Source: Planctomycetota bacterium (GTDB lineage: Bacteria > Planctomycetota > UBA1135 > GCA-002686595). From it: a stretch of DNA of 50,272 bases. The position numbers were made by a program, and so were the translations under genes. Location: contig JANQEJ010000131.1 of assembly GCA_028278425.1 (NCBI GenBank), positions 1-50,272 of the forward strand, read 5' to 3'. The notes beneath the pieces were generated by a model, which saw only the letters and a program-made list of their open reading frames with translations, ran no database searches and was not told the origin of the DNA. Position 1 is the stretch's first letter, and each line of letters starts with the position of its first letter. Below are positions 34,332-42,996 of this stretch, piece by piece.

Positions 34332-36863
34332 ATGAGAGCGTTGCGACCAGCCAGCTTCGGCCTGCTTCTCGTGTGCCTGCCCCTCGGGATCGCCCGCGCC
34401 CAGACGGACGTCCTCGCGCGGCTGCACCGGATGCTGCCCAACGAGGCGGACCCGGGGGTGGGGGCCGCCACGGCTTCCGGCGACCTGGACGGCGACGGGG
34501 ACGTGGACCTCGTCACCGCCGGCTACCAGTACCTCGCGTCCTCGGTGCGGCGCGTGTTCCACAACGACGGCAATGGCGTGTTCGACGAGGTGGTCGGCGC
34601 GGGCGTGCCCTCGGTCAAGTCGACGACGCTGGGGATGGCGCTCGCCGACTTCAACCAGGACGGTTTCCTCGACCTGGTCGAGGCCAACCTGGACGAGCCG
34701 AACGGGCTCTTCTTCAACGACCAGAGCGGCGGCCTGCTCGACGCGACCGGCCTCCTGCCGTCCGGGACGTTCTCGACGTTGCGGGTGGCCGTGCTCGACC
34801 ACGACGGCGACGGCGACCCCGACGTTCTCTTCGCCAACAACGGGCAGCAGAACAGCCTCTTCAACAACAACGGCGCGGGGACGTTCGTCGACGCGACGGT
34901 GCTCCTGCCCGTCGAAAGCGACACGACGGTCGCGCTGGAGGTGGGCGACCTCGACGGCGACCTCGACCCGGACGTCCTGTACGGCAACTACTCGGGCTTT
35001 CTCGGCCAGAACCGCGTGCTCAGCAACGTCGGCGGCGCGTTCGTGACCGCGTACTTCTTTTCGGGGCCCGGCGACAACACGGTCCAGGCGGCCGCGCTCG
35101 TCGACGTCGACCTGGACAACGACCTGGACGCGGTGCTCGGCCTGACCGGCCAGGACGAGCTCTACCTGAACGACGGCGCAGGGACGCTTTCGCTCTCGCC
35201 GTTCGCTCTGCCCGCCTTCGGCACGGGCTCCGAGCTGAGCGTCGCGATCGAGCCCGGGGACGTCGACGGCGACGGGGACCCCGACCTTCTCTTCGGCCAG
35301 GCCTTCGCCTGCTGCGGCGGGGGTACCGTGCTGCTCGAGAACCTGGGCGGCGGCGCCTTCGGGCTCGCCCCGGCCGGCGCGCTCCCCGAGCTCCTCATCT
35401 GGACGGGCGTCGCCGATCTCGTCGACGTCGACGGCGACGCCGACCTCGACTTCTTCCGGAACAGCACCGAGCTCCTGCTCAACGACGGCGCCGGGACGTT
35501 CGTCTCGACGGCGACGTTCCCGGAGGCGGAGCAGACGATGGACTTCGCGGTGGGGGACGTCGACTCGGACGGGGATCCCGACGTGGCGACGGCGAGCATC
35601 CCCGGCTCCGGCCTCTTCCTGAACGACGCGGGCGAGCTGATCGAGTCGCCCGGCGCCTTCGGCCCGCTGAACGGCTTCCAGGCGGTGGAGCTGGGCGACG
35701 TCGACCAGGACGGCGACCTGGACGCGGTCTTCGCGCCCCCCTCGCTCAAACTGGGCGACGGCGCCGGCGGCTTCGCGGCCACGACGGCCTTCGCCGGGGC
35801 GCCGTTCTTTCTTCCCAAGGACCTGAAGCTCGCCGACGTGGACGGCGACGGCGACCCGGACGCCTTCTTCGCGGCCAACGGGTCTCCGGACTTCCTCTTC
35901 CTGAACACGGGCGGCCTCTTCTCCGACGCGAGCTTCAACCTCCCGGCCTCGCTCACCACGCACGAGGAGGTCGCGTTCGGCGACGTCAACGCGGACGGCG
36001 CGCTCGACCTCGTCCTGGCGAACCGGTTCGCGGGCAACCAGCTCTACACGAACCAGGGGGCGGGCGTCTTCGCGGACGCGTCCGGCCTGCTGCCCGCGGA
36101 CGCGGACCAGACGACGGCCCTGGCCCTCGGCGACGTCGAGGCGGACGGGGACGTCGACGTGTTCTTCGGCAACTTCGGGGCGCAGAACAAGCTGTACCGA
36201 AACGACGGCACCGGCGTCTTCGCGGACGCGACCCCCGCGCTCCTGCCCGTCGACGTGGACGCGACCCAGGCGGCGGCGTTCGCCGACCTCGACCTGGACG
36301 GCGACCTGGACCTCTACCAGGCCAACGTTCCGGACTGCCCGCCGCCCATCCCTTCGGTCTGCGTCGGGGGGCAGGACCGCCTGTACGCCAACGACGGCAG
36401 CGGGCTCTTCAGCGACGCGACCGGGGCCCTCCCGCAGGAGGTCGACACGTCCCTGGCCCTCGCGGTCGCCGATCTCGACGGCGACTCGGATCCCGACGTC
36501 GTCCTGTCCGGCCCGGCGGGTCTGCTCTTCAACCTGAAGCGGCAGGTCGCGTGGCGCGGGGTCCCGCGCATCGGGAAGCCGCTCGAGATGGAGCTCTTCG
36601 GCGACCCGATCGCGGTCTGGTTCCTCGCCACCTCCACGGGCCGGGCGAGCGTTCCCCTCCCACCCTTCGGCGTTCTCGGGATCGACCCGGGCTCGCTCCT
36701 CCTCCAGGACGCGGGCGTCCTCGACGCGGCGGGGTCGGGCTCGCGGGCCTACGCGGTGCCGGCGGACCCGACGCTCGTGGGGCAGAGTCTCTTCTGGCAG
36801 GGCCTGATCGGCGCGACGCCGCTCTTCTCGAACGTCGAGCGCACGACGTTCACGAACCTGTAG
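34332..36863 (+). CDS. Large secreted FG-GAP/VCBS repeat protein with C-terminal shared module
   Basis: An 843-residue protein with a signal peptide (MRALRPASFGLLLVCLPLGIARAQ, cleaved near residue 23) and a good Shine-Dalgarno (AGGAG, seven bases before the ATG). About 13 repeats follow, each with a calcium loop of the DxDxDGDxD type (DLDGDGDVDLVTAG, DHDGDGDPDVLFANNG, DVDGDGDPDLLFGQA, DVDQDGDLDAVFAPP and others) and an LFxNDGxGxFxDAT strand pair, enough for two seven-bladed propellers. The last 100 residues lack such loops and carry the pattern GKPLEMELFGDPIAVWFLA, PFGVLGIDPGSLLLQDAG and GSGSRAYAVPADPTLVGQSLFWQG, the same module as in the proteins at 8972 and 48048. Probably extracellular; function unknown. 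Confidence 0.85.
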   Translation: MRALRPASFGLLLVCLPLGIARAQTDVLARLHRMLPNEADPGVGAATASGDLDGDGDVDLVTAGYQYLASSVRRVFHNDGNGVFDEVVGAGVPSVKSTTLGMALADFNQDGFLDLVEANLDEPNGLFFNDQSGGLLDATGLLPSGTFSTLRVAVLDHDGDGDPDVLFANNGQQNSLFNNNGAGTFVDATVLLPVESDTTVALEVGDLDGDLDPDVLYGNYSGFLGQNRVLSNVGGAFVTAYFFSGPGDNTVQAAALVDVDLDNDLDAVLGLTGQDELYLNDGAGTLSLSPFALPAFGTGSELSVAIEPGDVDGDGDPDLLFGQAFACCGGGTVLLENLGGGAFGLAPAGALPELLIWTGVADLVDVDGDADLDFFRNSTELLLNDGAGTFVSTATFPEAEQTMDFAVGDVDSDGDPDVATASIPGSGLFLNDAGELIESPGAFGPLNGFQAVELGDVDQDGDLDAVFAPPSLKLGDGAGGFAATTAFAGAPFFLPKDLKLADVDGDGDPDAFFAANGSPDFLFLNTGGLFSDASFNLPASLTTHEEVAFGDVNADGALDLVLANRFAGNQLYTNQGAGVFADASGLLPADADQTTALALGDVEADGDVDVFFGNFGAQNKLYRNDGTGVFADATPALLPVDVDATQAAAFADLDLDGDLDLYQANVPDCPPPIPSVCVGGQDRLYANDGSGLFSDATGALPQEVDTSLALAVADLDGDSDPDVVLSGPAGLLFNLKRQVAWRGVPRIGKPLEMELFGDPIAVWFLATSTGRASVPLPPFGVLGIDPGSLLLQDAGVLDAAGSGSRAYAVPADPTLVGQSLFWQGLIGATPLFSNVERTTFTNL

Positions 36864-36902
36864 GGATCAACGCAGCCCGGCGACCTTCTTCCAGGAGAAG
36901 GT

Positions 36903-37946
36903 CTACTCCACGTCGAGCGTGACGTCGAGGAACGGCACGGGCTCCTCCCTGCCGGGCATGTGGTGCAGGCCGGTGACCCGCACCCGCGCGGCCTCGGCGT
37001 CGAAACGCAGGTCGATCGACTCCTCGAGCGGCAGGTACGCCGTCGCGTCGATCGTGTGCTCGACCGTGGAGATCACCGCCCCCGCGCCGTCGAGGGCCTC
37101 CGCCGTCAGCACGATGCGCCGGTCCACGAGTCCCGGCACGCGGTGTCCGGCGCGGTTCTTGATCGTGAGCGAGGTCTTGCCGGCCACGTTGCGCGCCGAG
37201 AGCCCGAAGGACTTCGCGAGGAACGCCGGGTCGCGCGGCGTCTGCAGCAGGTGGCTGCGCCCGGGCCGCACCGCGGTGGGGTTGTCGTCGTCGTCGGTGG
37301 CCGCCGGCCGCTCGACGGGGTGCATGTGGCAGCCGACGCAGCTCATCCCGCGCTCCTCGAGGCGCGCGAGGTCGAAATCCTTGGCGATCCCGATCACCGG
37401 CCCGATCGTCGTCCGGTGGCACGCGATGCAGAGCGCGTTCGAGCCGGTCTCGACGAAGTGCTCGGACTTCACCGACTCGTGCGCGTCGGTGGGCGCGCCC
37501 CAGGGCCCGAGGATCGTGCCGTCGGGCCCGCCGTGGCACGAGCGGCAGGTGATGCCGTGGACGAGCTTGCCCTCCTCCTCCGTGCGCGGCGGAGGCTTGC
37601 GGCCGAAGCGCTCGGCCGGCATTTCGTGGTGCGGCTTCGGGATATGGCTGCCGTGGCAGCTCTGCGGGCGGCGCTTGTCCTTCAGCGCCTCCTGGTAGAG
37701 CTCGTCCACCCAGGCGTGGGCGTGCAGCGTCACCGCCCACTCGTCGGCGATCGTCTCGTGGCAGCCCCGGCAGGAGAGCGAGCCGAGGTCCTCGATCGGC
37801 TCGAGCGGGTTGACGGGCTCCGGCGGCGCGAGCTCGAGCTCCCACGCCTCGCCCGCTGCGTCGTCCTGCGCCGCGCCGGCGGCGACCGCCAGCAGCGCGG
37901 CGACAAGGGAGAGGGAGGCGGCGACCCGCCGTTTCGTGCTAACCAT
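36903..37946 (-). CDS. Periplasmic multihaem cytochrome c
   Basis: A 347-residue exported protein (signal peptide to about residue 26). Four complete CxxCH haem-binding sites are present: C59-RGC-H63, C134-RSC-H138, C173-IAC-H177 and C203-VGC-H207, plus an isolated Cys97-His98 in QSCHGSH where only half a motif remains. Spacing and the many additional His (HAHAW, IPKPHHEMP, HMHP) suggest bis-His coordinated haems in a cytochrome c554-like arrangement. The C-terminal 140 residues are a haem-free beta domain (KTSLTIKNRAGHRVPGL, RVRVTGLHHMPG). It probably shuttles electrons in the periplasm; donor and acceptor are unknown. The ATG overlaps the end of the upstream carboxypeptidase-regulatory-like gene by eight bases. 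Confidence 0.85.
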   Translation of the reverse strand: MVSTKRRVAASLSLVAALLAVAAGAAQDDAAGEAWELELAPPEPVNPLEPIEDLGSLSCRGCHETIADEWAVTLHAHAWVDELYQEALKDKRRPQSCHGSHIPKPHHEMPAERFGRKPPPRTEEEGKLVHGITCRSCHGGPDGTILGPWGAPTDAHESVKSEHFVETGSNALCIACHRTTIGPVIGIAKDFDLARLEERGMSCVGCHMHPVERPAATDDDDNPTAVRPGRSHLLQTPRDPAFLAKSFGLSARNVAGKTSLTIKNRAGHRVPGLVDRRIVLTAEALDGAGAVISTVEHTIDATAYLPLEESIDLRFDAEAARVRVTGLHHMPGREEPVPFLDVTLDVE

Positions 37947-40515
37947 CGCCGGCGTAGCCGAGGCCGGAGAGCAGCTCGATGCTGCGCGCGTCGACCTTGG
38001 GCTCGTTCTTCTCTTTCGTTTTCATCTTCCAGGAGAGCTCCACGACGTGCTGGTCGACCGGCGGCACGTCGAACGTCGCCGGCTCGAGCTCGTACTTGTC
38101 GGAGAGCTTCCAGAAGGAATAACGTCCCGGGGCCAGCGCCTTCAAGGTCGCCTTGCCCGCTTCGTTCGGGCGCATGCGCTGGGCGTTCAGGACCTCGCGG
38201 CTGTTGAAGGAGTTCCAGCCGCCCGATCCCTCGCCGATCTCGGCGCGCTGCTCGTCGTGGACGACGGTGAAGCGCGGGGGCCGCTGGCCGGCGGTGGCCG
38301 GATCGCCGCGGAAGCGGAACTCGACCGTGACGCCCTTGTCGAGCGCGAGCCGCGCCTCCCGGGGAGCCGCGCCCTCCTCGACGTGGATGTTGGCGAGCGT
38401 GCTCGGCAGGTAACCCTGGCTGCGCGCGCAGACGCGGACGTCGAGCGTGCCGACGGGGAGCTCGGCGTCGTAGAAGCCGTCGGGGCCGGGGGAGAAGTAA
38501 CGCCCGCCCTGGGACAGCGAGCGGAACTCGTCGACGCCGCTCTCGCGGTAGTAGATGTTGAAGCGCTGGACCTGCTCGCGGGTCACGGCGTCGACCACCT
38601 CGAGGCGCAGCTTGCCGAGCTCCGGCATGACGAGCTCGACCCCCTCGGTGCCGACCGGGACCGCCTCGTGGCTGACGTTGCGCGAGCCGCGCCAGGCCCA
38701 GATCTCGTACATCAGCCCGGGGACGTCGTTGACCTTCAGGGCGAACGTTCCGTCCGGCTCGGACTTGGCCTCGGCGTAGTACCACTCGCCGTTGCCGCTG
38801 CCCTCGTCCTCGGCCCAGCCGTTGACCTGCGCTCCGGCGATCGGCTCGCCCGCGGAGTCCCGCACGATGCCGGTGATCAGCATGCGCTTCCGCTCGATCT
38901 TGACGTCGTGCACCGTCGTCGAGTCGTCTTCGACCCAGACCTCCTCGGAGTGCTCGCCGTCGTCCCACCAGCCGTCGTCCTCGTTCGCGCCGACCTTGAC
39001 CACGCCGGGCTTGACGCCGCGCATGCGGTACGTCCCGGCGTCGTTCGAGCGCGTGTTGCCCGAGGACTTCTCCAACCGCCACCAGACCTGCGCGGCGATC
39101 GGCTCGCCGTTGAAGGTGACGCGGCCCTCGAGGCGCGCGCCCTTCACGAGCTCGATGTCGACCTCCGGCGCGTCCCGCGAGCTCGCCACGTAGAAGGGCT
39201 CCGAATACTCGCGCGGGTATTCGTCGTGGCTGGCGTACACCTTGACCTCGCGCGATCCCGGGAGAACGCCGCGGACCTCGAAACGCCCGGCGTCGTCGCT
39301 GCGAACCTCCTTGTTGTAGCTGCGCACGTAGGTGCCGGAGGGGAGGTTCAGCCCCTCGTACCTGCGGTTGGAGTTGCGGACGCGGACCCGCGCGTCCGCC
39401 ACGGCGTCGCCGTCGGCGTTCTTCACGCGGCCGGTCACCGTCGCGCCGCGCACCAGCGGGAGCTCGATCGTCTCCATCGACCCGCGCTCGGGCAGCGCGA
39501 CCGTGCGCGTCGTCGTGCACCAGCCGTCGAGCGTCGCGTAGAAGTAGACCTTGCCTTCCTTCAGCTTCTTTCGGTCCGGCGAGACGATCTCCGCCTGTCC
39601 GCCGGCGTCGGTCTGGACCTTCACGTTGCTCGCGATCTGGACCTCGCGGTCCGCGACCGGCGCGCCGGTCTCCGCGTCGTAGACGTAGACGACGAGCGGT
39701 ACTCCGGCCCCGAGCTCGATGTCGTAGCCCTCGGGCCGGCCCTCCTGCACCTGGAACTCGCGCTCCTCCATCATGTGGGCCGGCCGCTTGATCCGGACCT
39801 TCTGCATTCCCTCGACGCGCGCGTAGTCGAAGGCGTAGCGACCCTCCGCGTCGGTGACGGCGAGAGTCGTGCGGTCGAGCCCCTCGTCCGTTTGGCGCGT
39901 GCCGTTGAACGAGATCTCGACGCCTTCGAGCGGCTCGCCCGTGGCCGCGTCGGTCACCCGCCCGCCGAAGGGCGCGGCGGGGCGCAGCGTGATCTCCTTG
40001 TCGACGCCGGTGCGCCGGGTGGTCAGGACCGGCAGGTAGCCCTCCGCCTTGACGAAGACGCGGTAGTCCTCGAGCTCCTCGAGCCCGAGGAAGCGGAAGC
40101 GGCCGTCCGCGTTGCTCTCCACCTCGTCCAGCGGCGGGCCGAGCTCGTCGTAGTCGCCCCGCCTCGGATAGAGCGCCAGCTTGGCCCCCGCGACCGGCGT
40201 CGTCTCCGCGTCCTCCACGGTCCCGTAGACGGCGAGGGCGTCGAAGCCCTCCTCCCACGCCGGCGCCGCGATCGGGTCGGGGTCGGCGACGACCGCCACG
40301 GTTCCGCGGCCCGCGTCCTCCTCGGCCGGCGCGTCGGTGGTCTCCGCCTTCTCCGGAGCCGCGTCCACGAGCTCGACGCGGGCCTTCGGCGACGCCACGA
40401 CGTGCTCGTCCGCCTGGACCGCGCGGCCCGCCGACCCCGCGAAGAGGATCCAGACCGCGGCCGCGCCGCCGGCGAGGAGCAGCGCGAGAACGAGGGTTTT
40501 CGAGCGGGGTGTCAT
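37939..40515 (-). CDS. Large surface protein of carboxypeptidase-regulatory-like beta domains
   Basis: An 858-residue protein with an N-terminal membrane anchor or signal (about residues 8-27, LVLALLLAGGAAAVWILFAG) and a Pro/Ala/Glu linker. The rest is a string of about eight beta-sandwich domains of the CarboxypepD_reg type, each with a G-x-V-x-D-A-x-G-x-P-(V/I/L)-x-G-A/V pattern and a following DGRFRF/EGRYAF strand: VTDAATGEPLEGVEISFNG, VKNADGDAVADARVRVRN, VRDSAGEPIAGAQVNGWA. Such domains build adhesive or scaffold surfaces. The C-terminus ends IELLSGLGYAGDG, like the LGYxG tails of many planctomycete sulfatases. It starts 85 bases after the putative RiPP precursor gene and is probably cotranscribed with it. 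Confidence 0.75.
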   Translation of the reverse strand: MTPRSKTLVLALLLAGGAAAVWILFAGSAGRAVQADEHVVASPKARVELVDAAPEKAETTDAPAEEDAGRGTVAVVADPDPIAAPAWEEGFDALAVYGTVEDAETTPVAGAKLALYPRRGDYDELGPPLDEVESNADGRFRFLGLEELEDYRVFVKAEGYLPVLTTRRTGVDKEITLRPAAPFGGRVTDAATGEPLEGVEISFNGTRQTDEGLDRTTLAVTDAEGRYAFDYARVEGMQKVRIKRPAHMMEEREFQVQEGRPEGYDIELGAGVPLVVYVYDAETGAPVADREVQIASNVKVQTDAGGQAEIVSPDRKKLKEGKVYFYATLDGWCTTTRTVALPERGSMETIELPLVRGATVTGRVKNADGDAVADARVRVRNSNRRYEGLNLPSGTYVRSYNKEVRSDDAGRFEVRGVLPGSREVKVYASHDEYPREYSEPFYVASSRDAPEVDIELVKGARLEGRVTFNGEPIAAQVWWRLEKSSGNTRSNDAGTYRMRGVKPGVVKVGANEDDGWWDDGEHSEEVWVEDDSTTVHDVKIERKRMLITGIVRDSAGEPIAGAQVNGWAEDEGSGNGEWYYAEAKSEPDGTFALKVNDVPGLMYEIWAWRGSRNVSHEAVPVGTEGVELVMPELGKLRLEVVDAVTREQVQRFNIYYRESGVDEFRSLSQGGRYFSPGPDGFYDAELPVGTLDVRVCARSQGYLPSTLANIHVEEGAAPREARLALDKGVTVEFRFRGDPATAGQRPPRFTVVHDEQRAEIGEGSGGWNSFNSREVLNAQRMRPNEAGKATLKALAPGRYSFWKLSDKYELEPATFDVPPVDQHVVELSWKMKTKEKNEPKVDARSIELLSGLGYAGDG

Positions 40516-40600
40516 GGCCGGTCCTGCCTTGGCAACGGGGAAGCCCGCGGAGCGGATTCTCGCAGCTCGAGGGCGATCGTGCAGCTCCTTCCGCCGATCG

Positions 40601-40765
40601 TTACTTGTCGAAGACGTTCGTCTCGCGCGGGCTGATGCGTTCCTCCACCTCCTCCACGGTCAGGTCGAGCTTGGCGAAGCCGATCTTCTCCGCCAGGGGC
40701 TTGGCGGTTTCGTCCTTGGCCGCCTCCTTCTTGGCGCCGTCCTTCTTCTTGTCGGGTTCGGTCAC
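40601..40765 (-). CDS. Putative RiPP precursor peptide (54 residues)
   Basis: A short gene whose GTG start at 40765 overlaps the stop of the radical SAM gene upstream (GTGA). An AAGGAG Shine-Dalgarno sits exactly seven bases before the GTG, which is strong evidence that it is translated. The 54-residue product has a Lys/Glu/Ala-rich N-terminal half that looks like a soluble leader, then KLDLTVEEVEERISP, a probable amphipathic recognition helix, and the C-terminal RETNVFDK. There is no Cys, so lanthionine or sactionine bridges are impossible; C-methylation, epimerisation or other radical chemistry on Thr, Asn, Val, Phe or Asp is conceivable. I do not recognise the sequence. An ordinary small accessory protein is the alternative. 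Confidence 0.7.
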   Translation of the reverse strand: MTEPDKKKDGAKKEAAKDETAKPLAEKIGFAKLDLTVEEVEERISPRETNVFDK

Positions 40766-42996
40766 GAAGTCACTCCTTGGGTTTCGAATTCCGCCGCCGG
40801 GACGGCGGCGCGAGGGGTCAGGGCGCCGCGGCGGTGCAGCCGGGCCGCGAAGGCGCGGAGACCCTCCGCCGCCTCGCTTCCGGCCTCCGCGAGCAGCTCC
40901 CCGAGGGATCCGGCGGCGGCGAGCGCCGCCAGCGCGGTCCGGCCGTCGGGGCGCAGCTCGACGAACTCGCCGTTCGCGTAGGCGAGCACGCGCCGGGCCG
41001 GAGCGAGGGCGCCGAGGGAGGCGATCGCCTCTTCGCGCGCGCCCTCGACGAACGAGCCGGTGAGGAAGTCGGGCCGCACCGCGCGGGCGAGCGGGTGGCC
41101 GAGCGTCCGCACGCAGTCGGCGTAAGAAAACGGGAGCTCCACGAGCGCGAGCCCCTCCGCCGGCGCGAGCGACGGGTCGGCGCCGCGCGCTTCGCGGGCG
41201 TTCGTGCGCTCCGCGCAGCGGCGCACGAACTCGTCGGGGTGCACGTCCCGCGCGAGGTGCAGGAAGTAGTGGCTCTTCTGCATGAAGTAGAGGACGTTGT
41301 CGCCCGAGAAGAGCGGCAGGTTCGCGCGGAAGCCCGCCATCATCTCGTCGAACGCCTCGGCCGCCTCGGCGGCGGTCATCCCGCTCGCGGCCACGTAGTC
41401 GTGGTAGAGCTGCAGGTCGGCCCGCGGGTCGTCGAGGACCTCGATGCCGAAGGCCGCCGGATCGCGGTACGTCTCGGCGACCTCGTCGAGATGGAACGTC
41501 TGCAGCGACACCTCGCGGACGACGTCGGAGTGCGCGAGCAGGAAGTCCAGCGTCGCCCGCGCCTCCTCGCGCGTCTCGCTCGGGAAGCCGACCATCGCGT
41601 AGAACGTGACGCTGATCCCCGCCTTCGAGCAGTTCTCGGCCACCTCGAGCGTCGACTTCACGCTCTGGCCCTTCTTCATCAGCTTGAGCAGCCGCGGCGT
41701 CGCGGTCTCGAAGCCGAAGAGGAGCTTGCGGCAGCCCGAGTCGTAGAGGGCGCGGGCGCCCTCCGCGGTGTACGCCCGCGGCTCGATCCGCGCGTCGCTC
41801 CACCAGCGCACGTTCGCCTCGCGCCGGATCAGCTCGTCCGGGAGGTCCGCGATCATGCCGGGCGGCATGCAGTCGGTGATGAAGTTGAAGCAGCGCGCGC
41901 CGTGGCGGTCGCGCAGGCGGATGACGTGGTCGACGATCGTCTCCGCGCGCCGCGTGCGGTAGCCGGGGCCGATCACCGTCGGCAGCGTGCAGAAGGTGCA
42001 CTCGCCGTAGTAGCAGCCGCGGTTGATGTCGAACGGCAGCACGGTCTCGGGCGAGAAGTACTTGTCGAAGGGCAGCCCGTCGAAGTCGGGGACGGGAGCT
42101 CGGTCGAGCGGAATCGGGTGTCCCGGCGCGTTCTCGACCGGCGTTCCGCCGTCGAACCAGGTGAGCGAGCCGACCTCCGCGAGGTCGCCGCCGTCGCGCA
42201 GCGCGCGGCAGAGCCCGAGGAGCGGCGCCTCGCCCTCGTGGAAGACCAGCGAGTCGAGGCAGGCGTCGACGCCGGGCGCGCGCATCAGCTTCGCGCCGAT
42301 GTACGCGAGGAAACCGCCGCCCGCGGTGACGTGGCAGTCGGGGAAGCGCTCCTTCACCAGCCTTCCGAGCGTAAGCGCGGGGATGAGCTGGCTGCCGTAG
42401 ATCACGCTCAGCCCGAGCACCCGCGGCGGCCGCGCGTCGAGGCGGGGGAGGAGCTCGCTGTCGTAGAACTCGAGGAACGGGTTCTCTTCCCGGTCGACCG
42501 TCGCCGCCAGCACCTCGGCGGAGCGGTCGTTCGCGTACCGCATCGTGAAGTTGTGCGGCGTGAGCTGGCTCGGGAAGTGCGCCGCCGAGACCAGGCGCAG
42601 GCCGTGGTAGAGCGTGCGCACCGCCGGCACGTAGCGCTCGGGGTCGTAGAAGTCCTCGCCGCGAAGGACGCGCTTGGCCTCCTCGACGCCGGCGATCACG
42701 GACGCGGCGCTCGCGGCGGACTCCGCGGCGGCGCGGAAGGCCTCCATGTCCTCGAAGCGGAGCTCTTGCGCGCCCTCGAAGCTCGCGAGCGACGGCACGC
42801 GCGCGCTCGCGCGCGCGAGGTAGTCCGCGGTGAGGAAACGGTCGTACGCCTCGACGCTCGCATCGATCACCTCGACGTCGGCGAAGCCGTGCTCGCGCAG
42901 CCAGGCCTTGAGGCACGGCAGCGCCAGGTAGGGCTGCGTGAAGTGGCCCTGCGGCGGGAACACCAGCGTGACGGGGAACGAGGCGGTCTGGATCAT
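40762..42996 (-). CDS. B12-binding-type radical SAM protein with RRE-like C-terminus (putative RiPP maturase)
   Basis: A 744-residue protein. The N-terminal 320 residues include a Rossmann-like cobalamin-binding domain (VTLVFPPQGHFTQPYLALPCLKAWL, VLGLSVIYGSQLIPALTLGRLVKE, VTAGGGFLAYIGAKLM, DSLVFHEGE) without the DxHxxG ligand motif. The radical SAM core starts at DINRGCYYGECTFCTLP with Cys328, Cys333 and Cys336, a CX4CX2C variant seen in some B12-dependent members. Residues about 670-730 (LAYANGEFVELRPDGRTAL, then helices ending FAARLHRRGAL) resemble a PqqD-type RiPP recognition element. It is the gene directly upstream of the precursor and overlaps it; its ATG overlaps the other radical SAM gene stop (ATGA). 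The proposed role is modification of the peptide. Confidence 0.75.
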   Translation of the reverse strand: MIQTASFPVTLVFPPQGHFTQPYLALPCLKAWLREHGFADVEVIDASVEAYDRFLTADYLARASARVPSLASFEGAQELRFEDMEAFRAAAESAASAASVIAGVEEAKRVLRGEDFYDPERYVPAVRTLYHGLRLVSAAHFPSQLTPHNFTMRYANDRSAEVLAATVDREENPFLEFYDSELLPRLDARPPRVLGLSVIYGSQLIPALTLGRLVKERFPDCHVTAGGGFLAYIGAKLMRAPGVDACLDSLVFHEGEAPLLGLCRALRDGGDLAEVGSLTWFDGGTPVENAPGHPIPLDRAPVPDFDGLPFDKYFSPETVLPFDINRGCYYGECTFCTLPTVIGPGYRTRRAETIVDHVIRLRDRHGARCFNFITDCMPPGMIADLPDELIRREANVRWWSDARIEPRAYTAEGARALYDSGCRKLLFGFETATPRLLKLMKKGQSVKSTLEVAENCSKAGISVTFYAMVGFPSETREEARATLDFLLAHSDVVREVSLQTFHLDEVAETYRDPAAFGIEVLDDPRADLQLYHDYVAASGMTAAEAAEAFDEMMAGFRANLPLFSGDNVLYFMQKSHYFLHLARDVHPDEFVRRCAERTNAREARGADPSLAPAEGLALVELPFSYADCVRTLGHPLARAVRPDFLTGSFVEGAREEAIASLGALAPARRVLAYANGEFVELRPDGRTALAALAAAGSLGELLAEAGSEAAEGLRAFAARLHRRGALTPRAAVPAAEFETQGVTS
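40773..40778 (-). promoter_or_regulatory. Shine-Dalgarno of the precursor peptide gene
   Basis: AAGGAG reading on the minus strand inside the last codons of the radical SAM gene, seven bases before GTG 40765. It decides both that the small frame is real and which start it uses. Confidence 0.75.

Noticed and set aside
40766..42916. Upstream extension of the frame that encodes the 54-residue peptide (771 codons in total)
   Set aside because: Arg/Pro-rich sequence in the wrong frame of the radical SAM gene; the Shine-Dalgarno and GTGA overlap place the real start at 40765.
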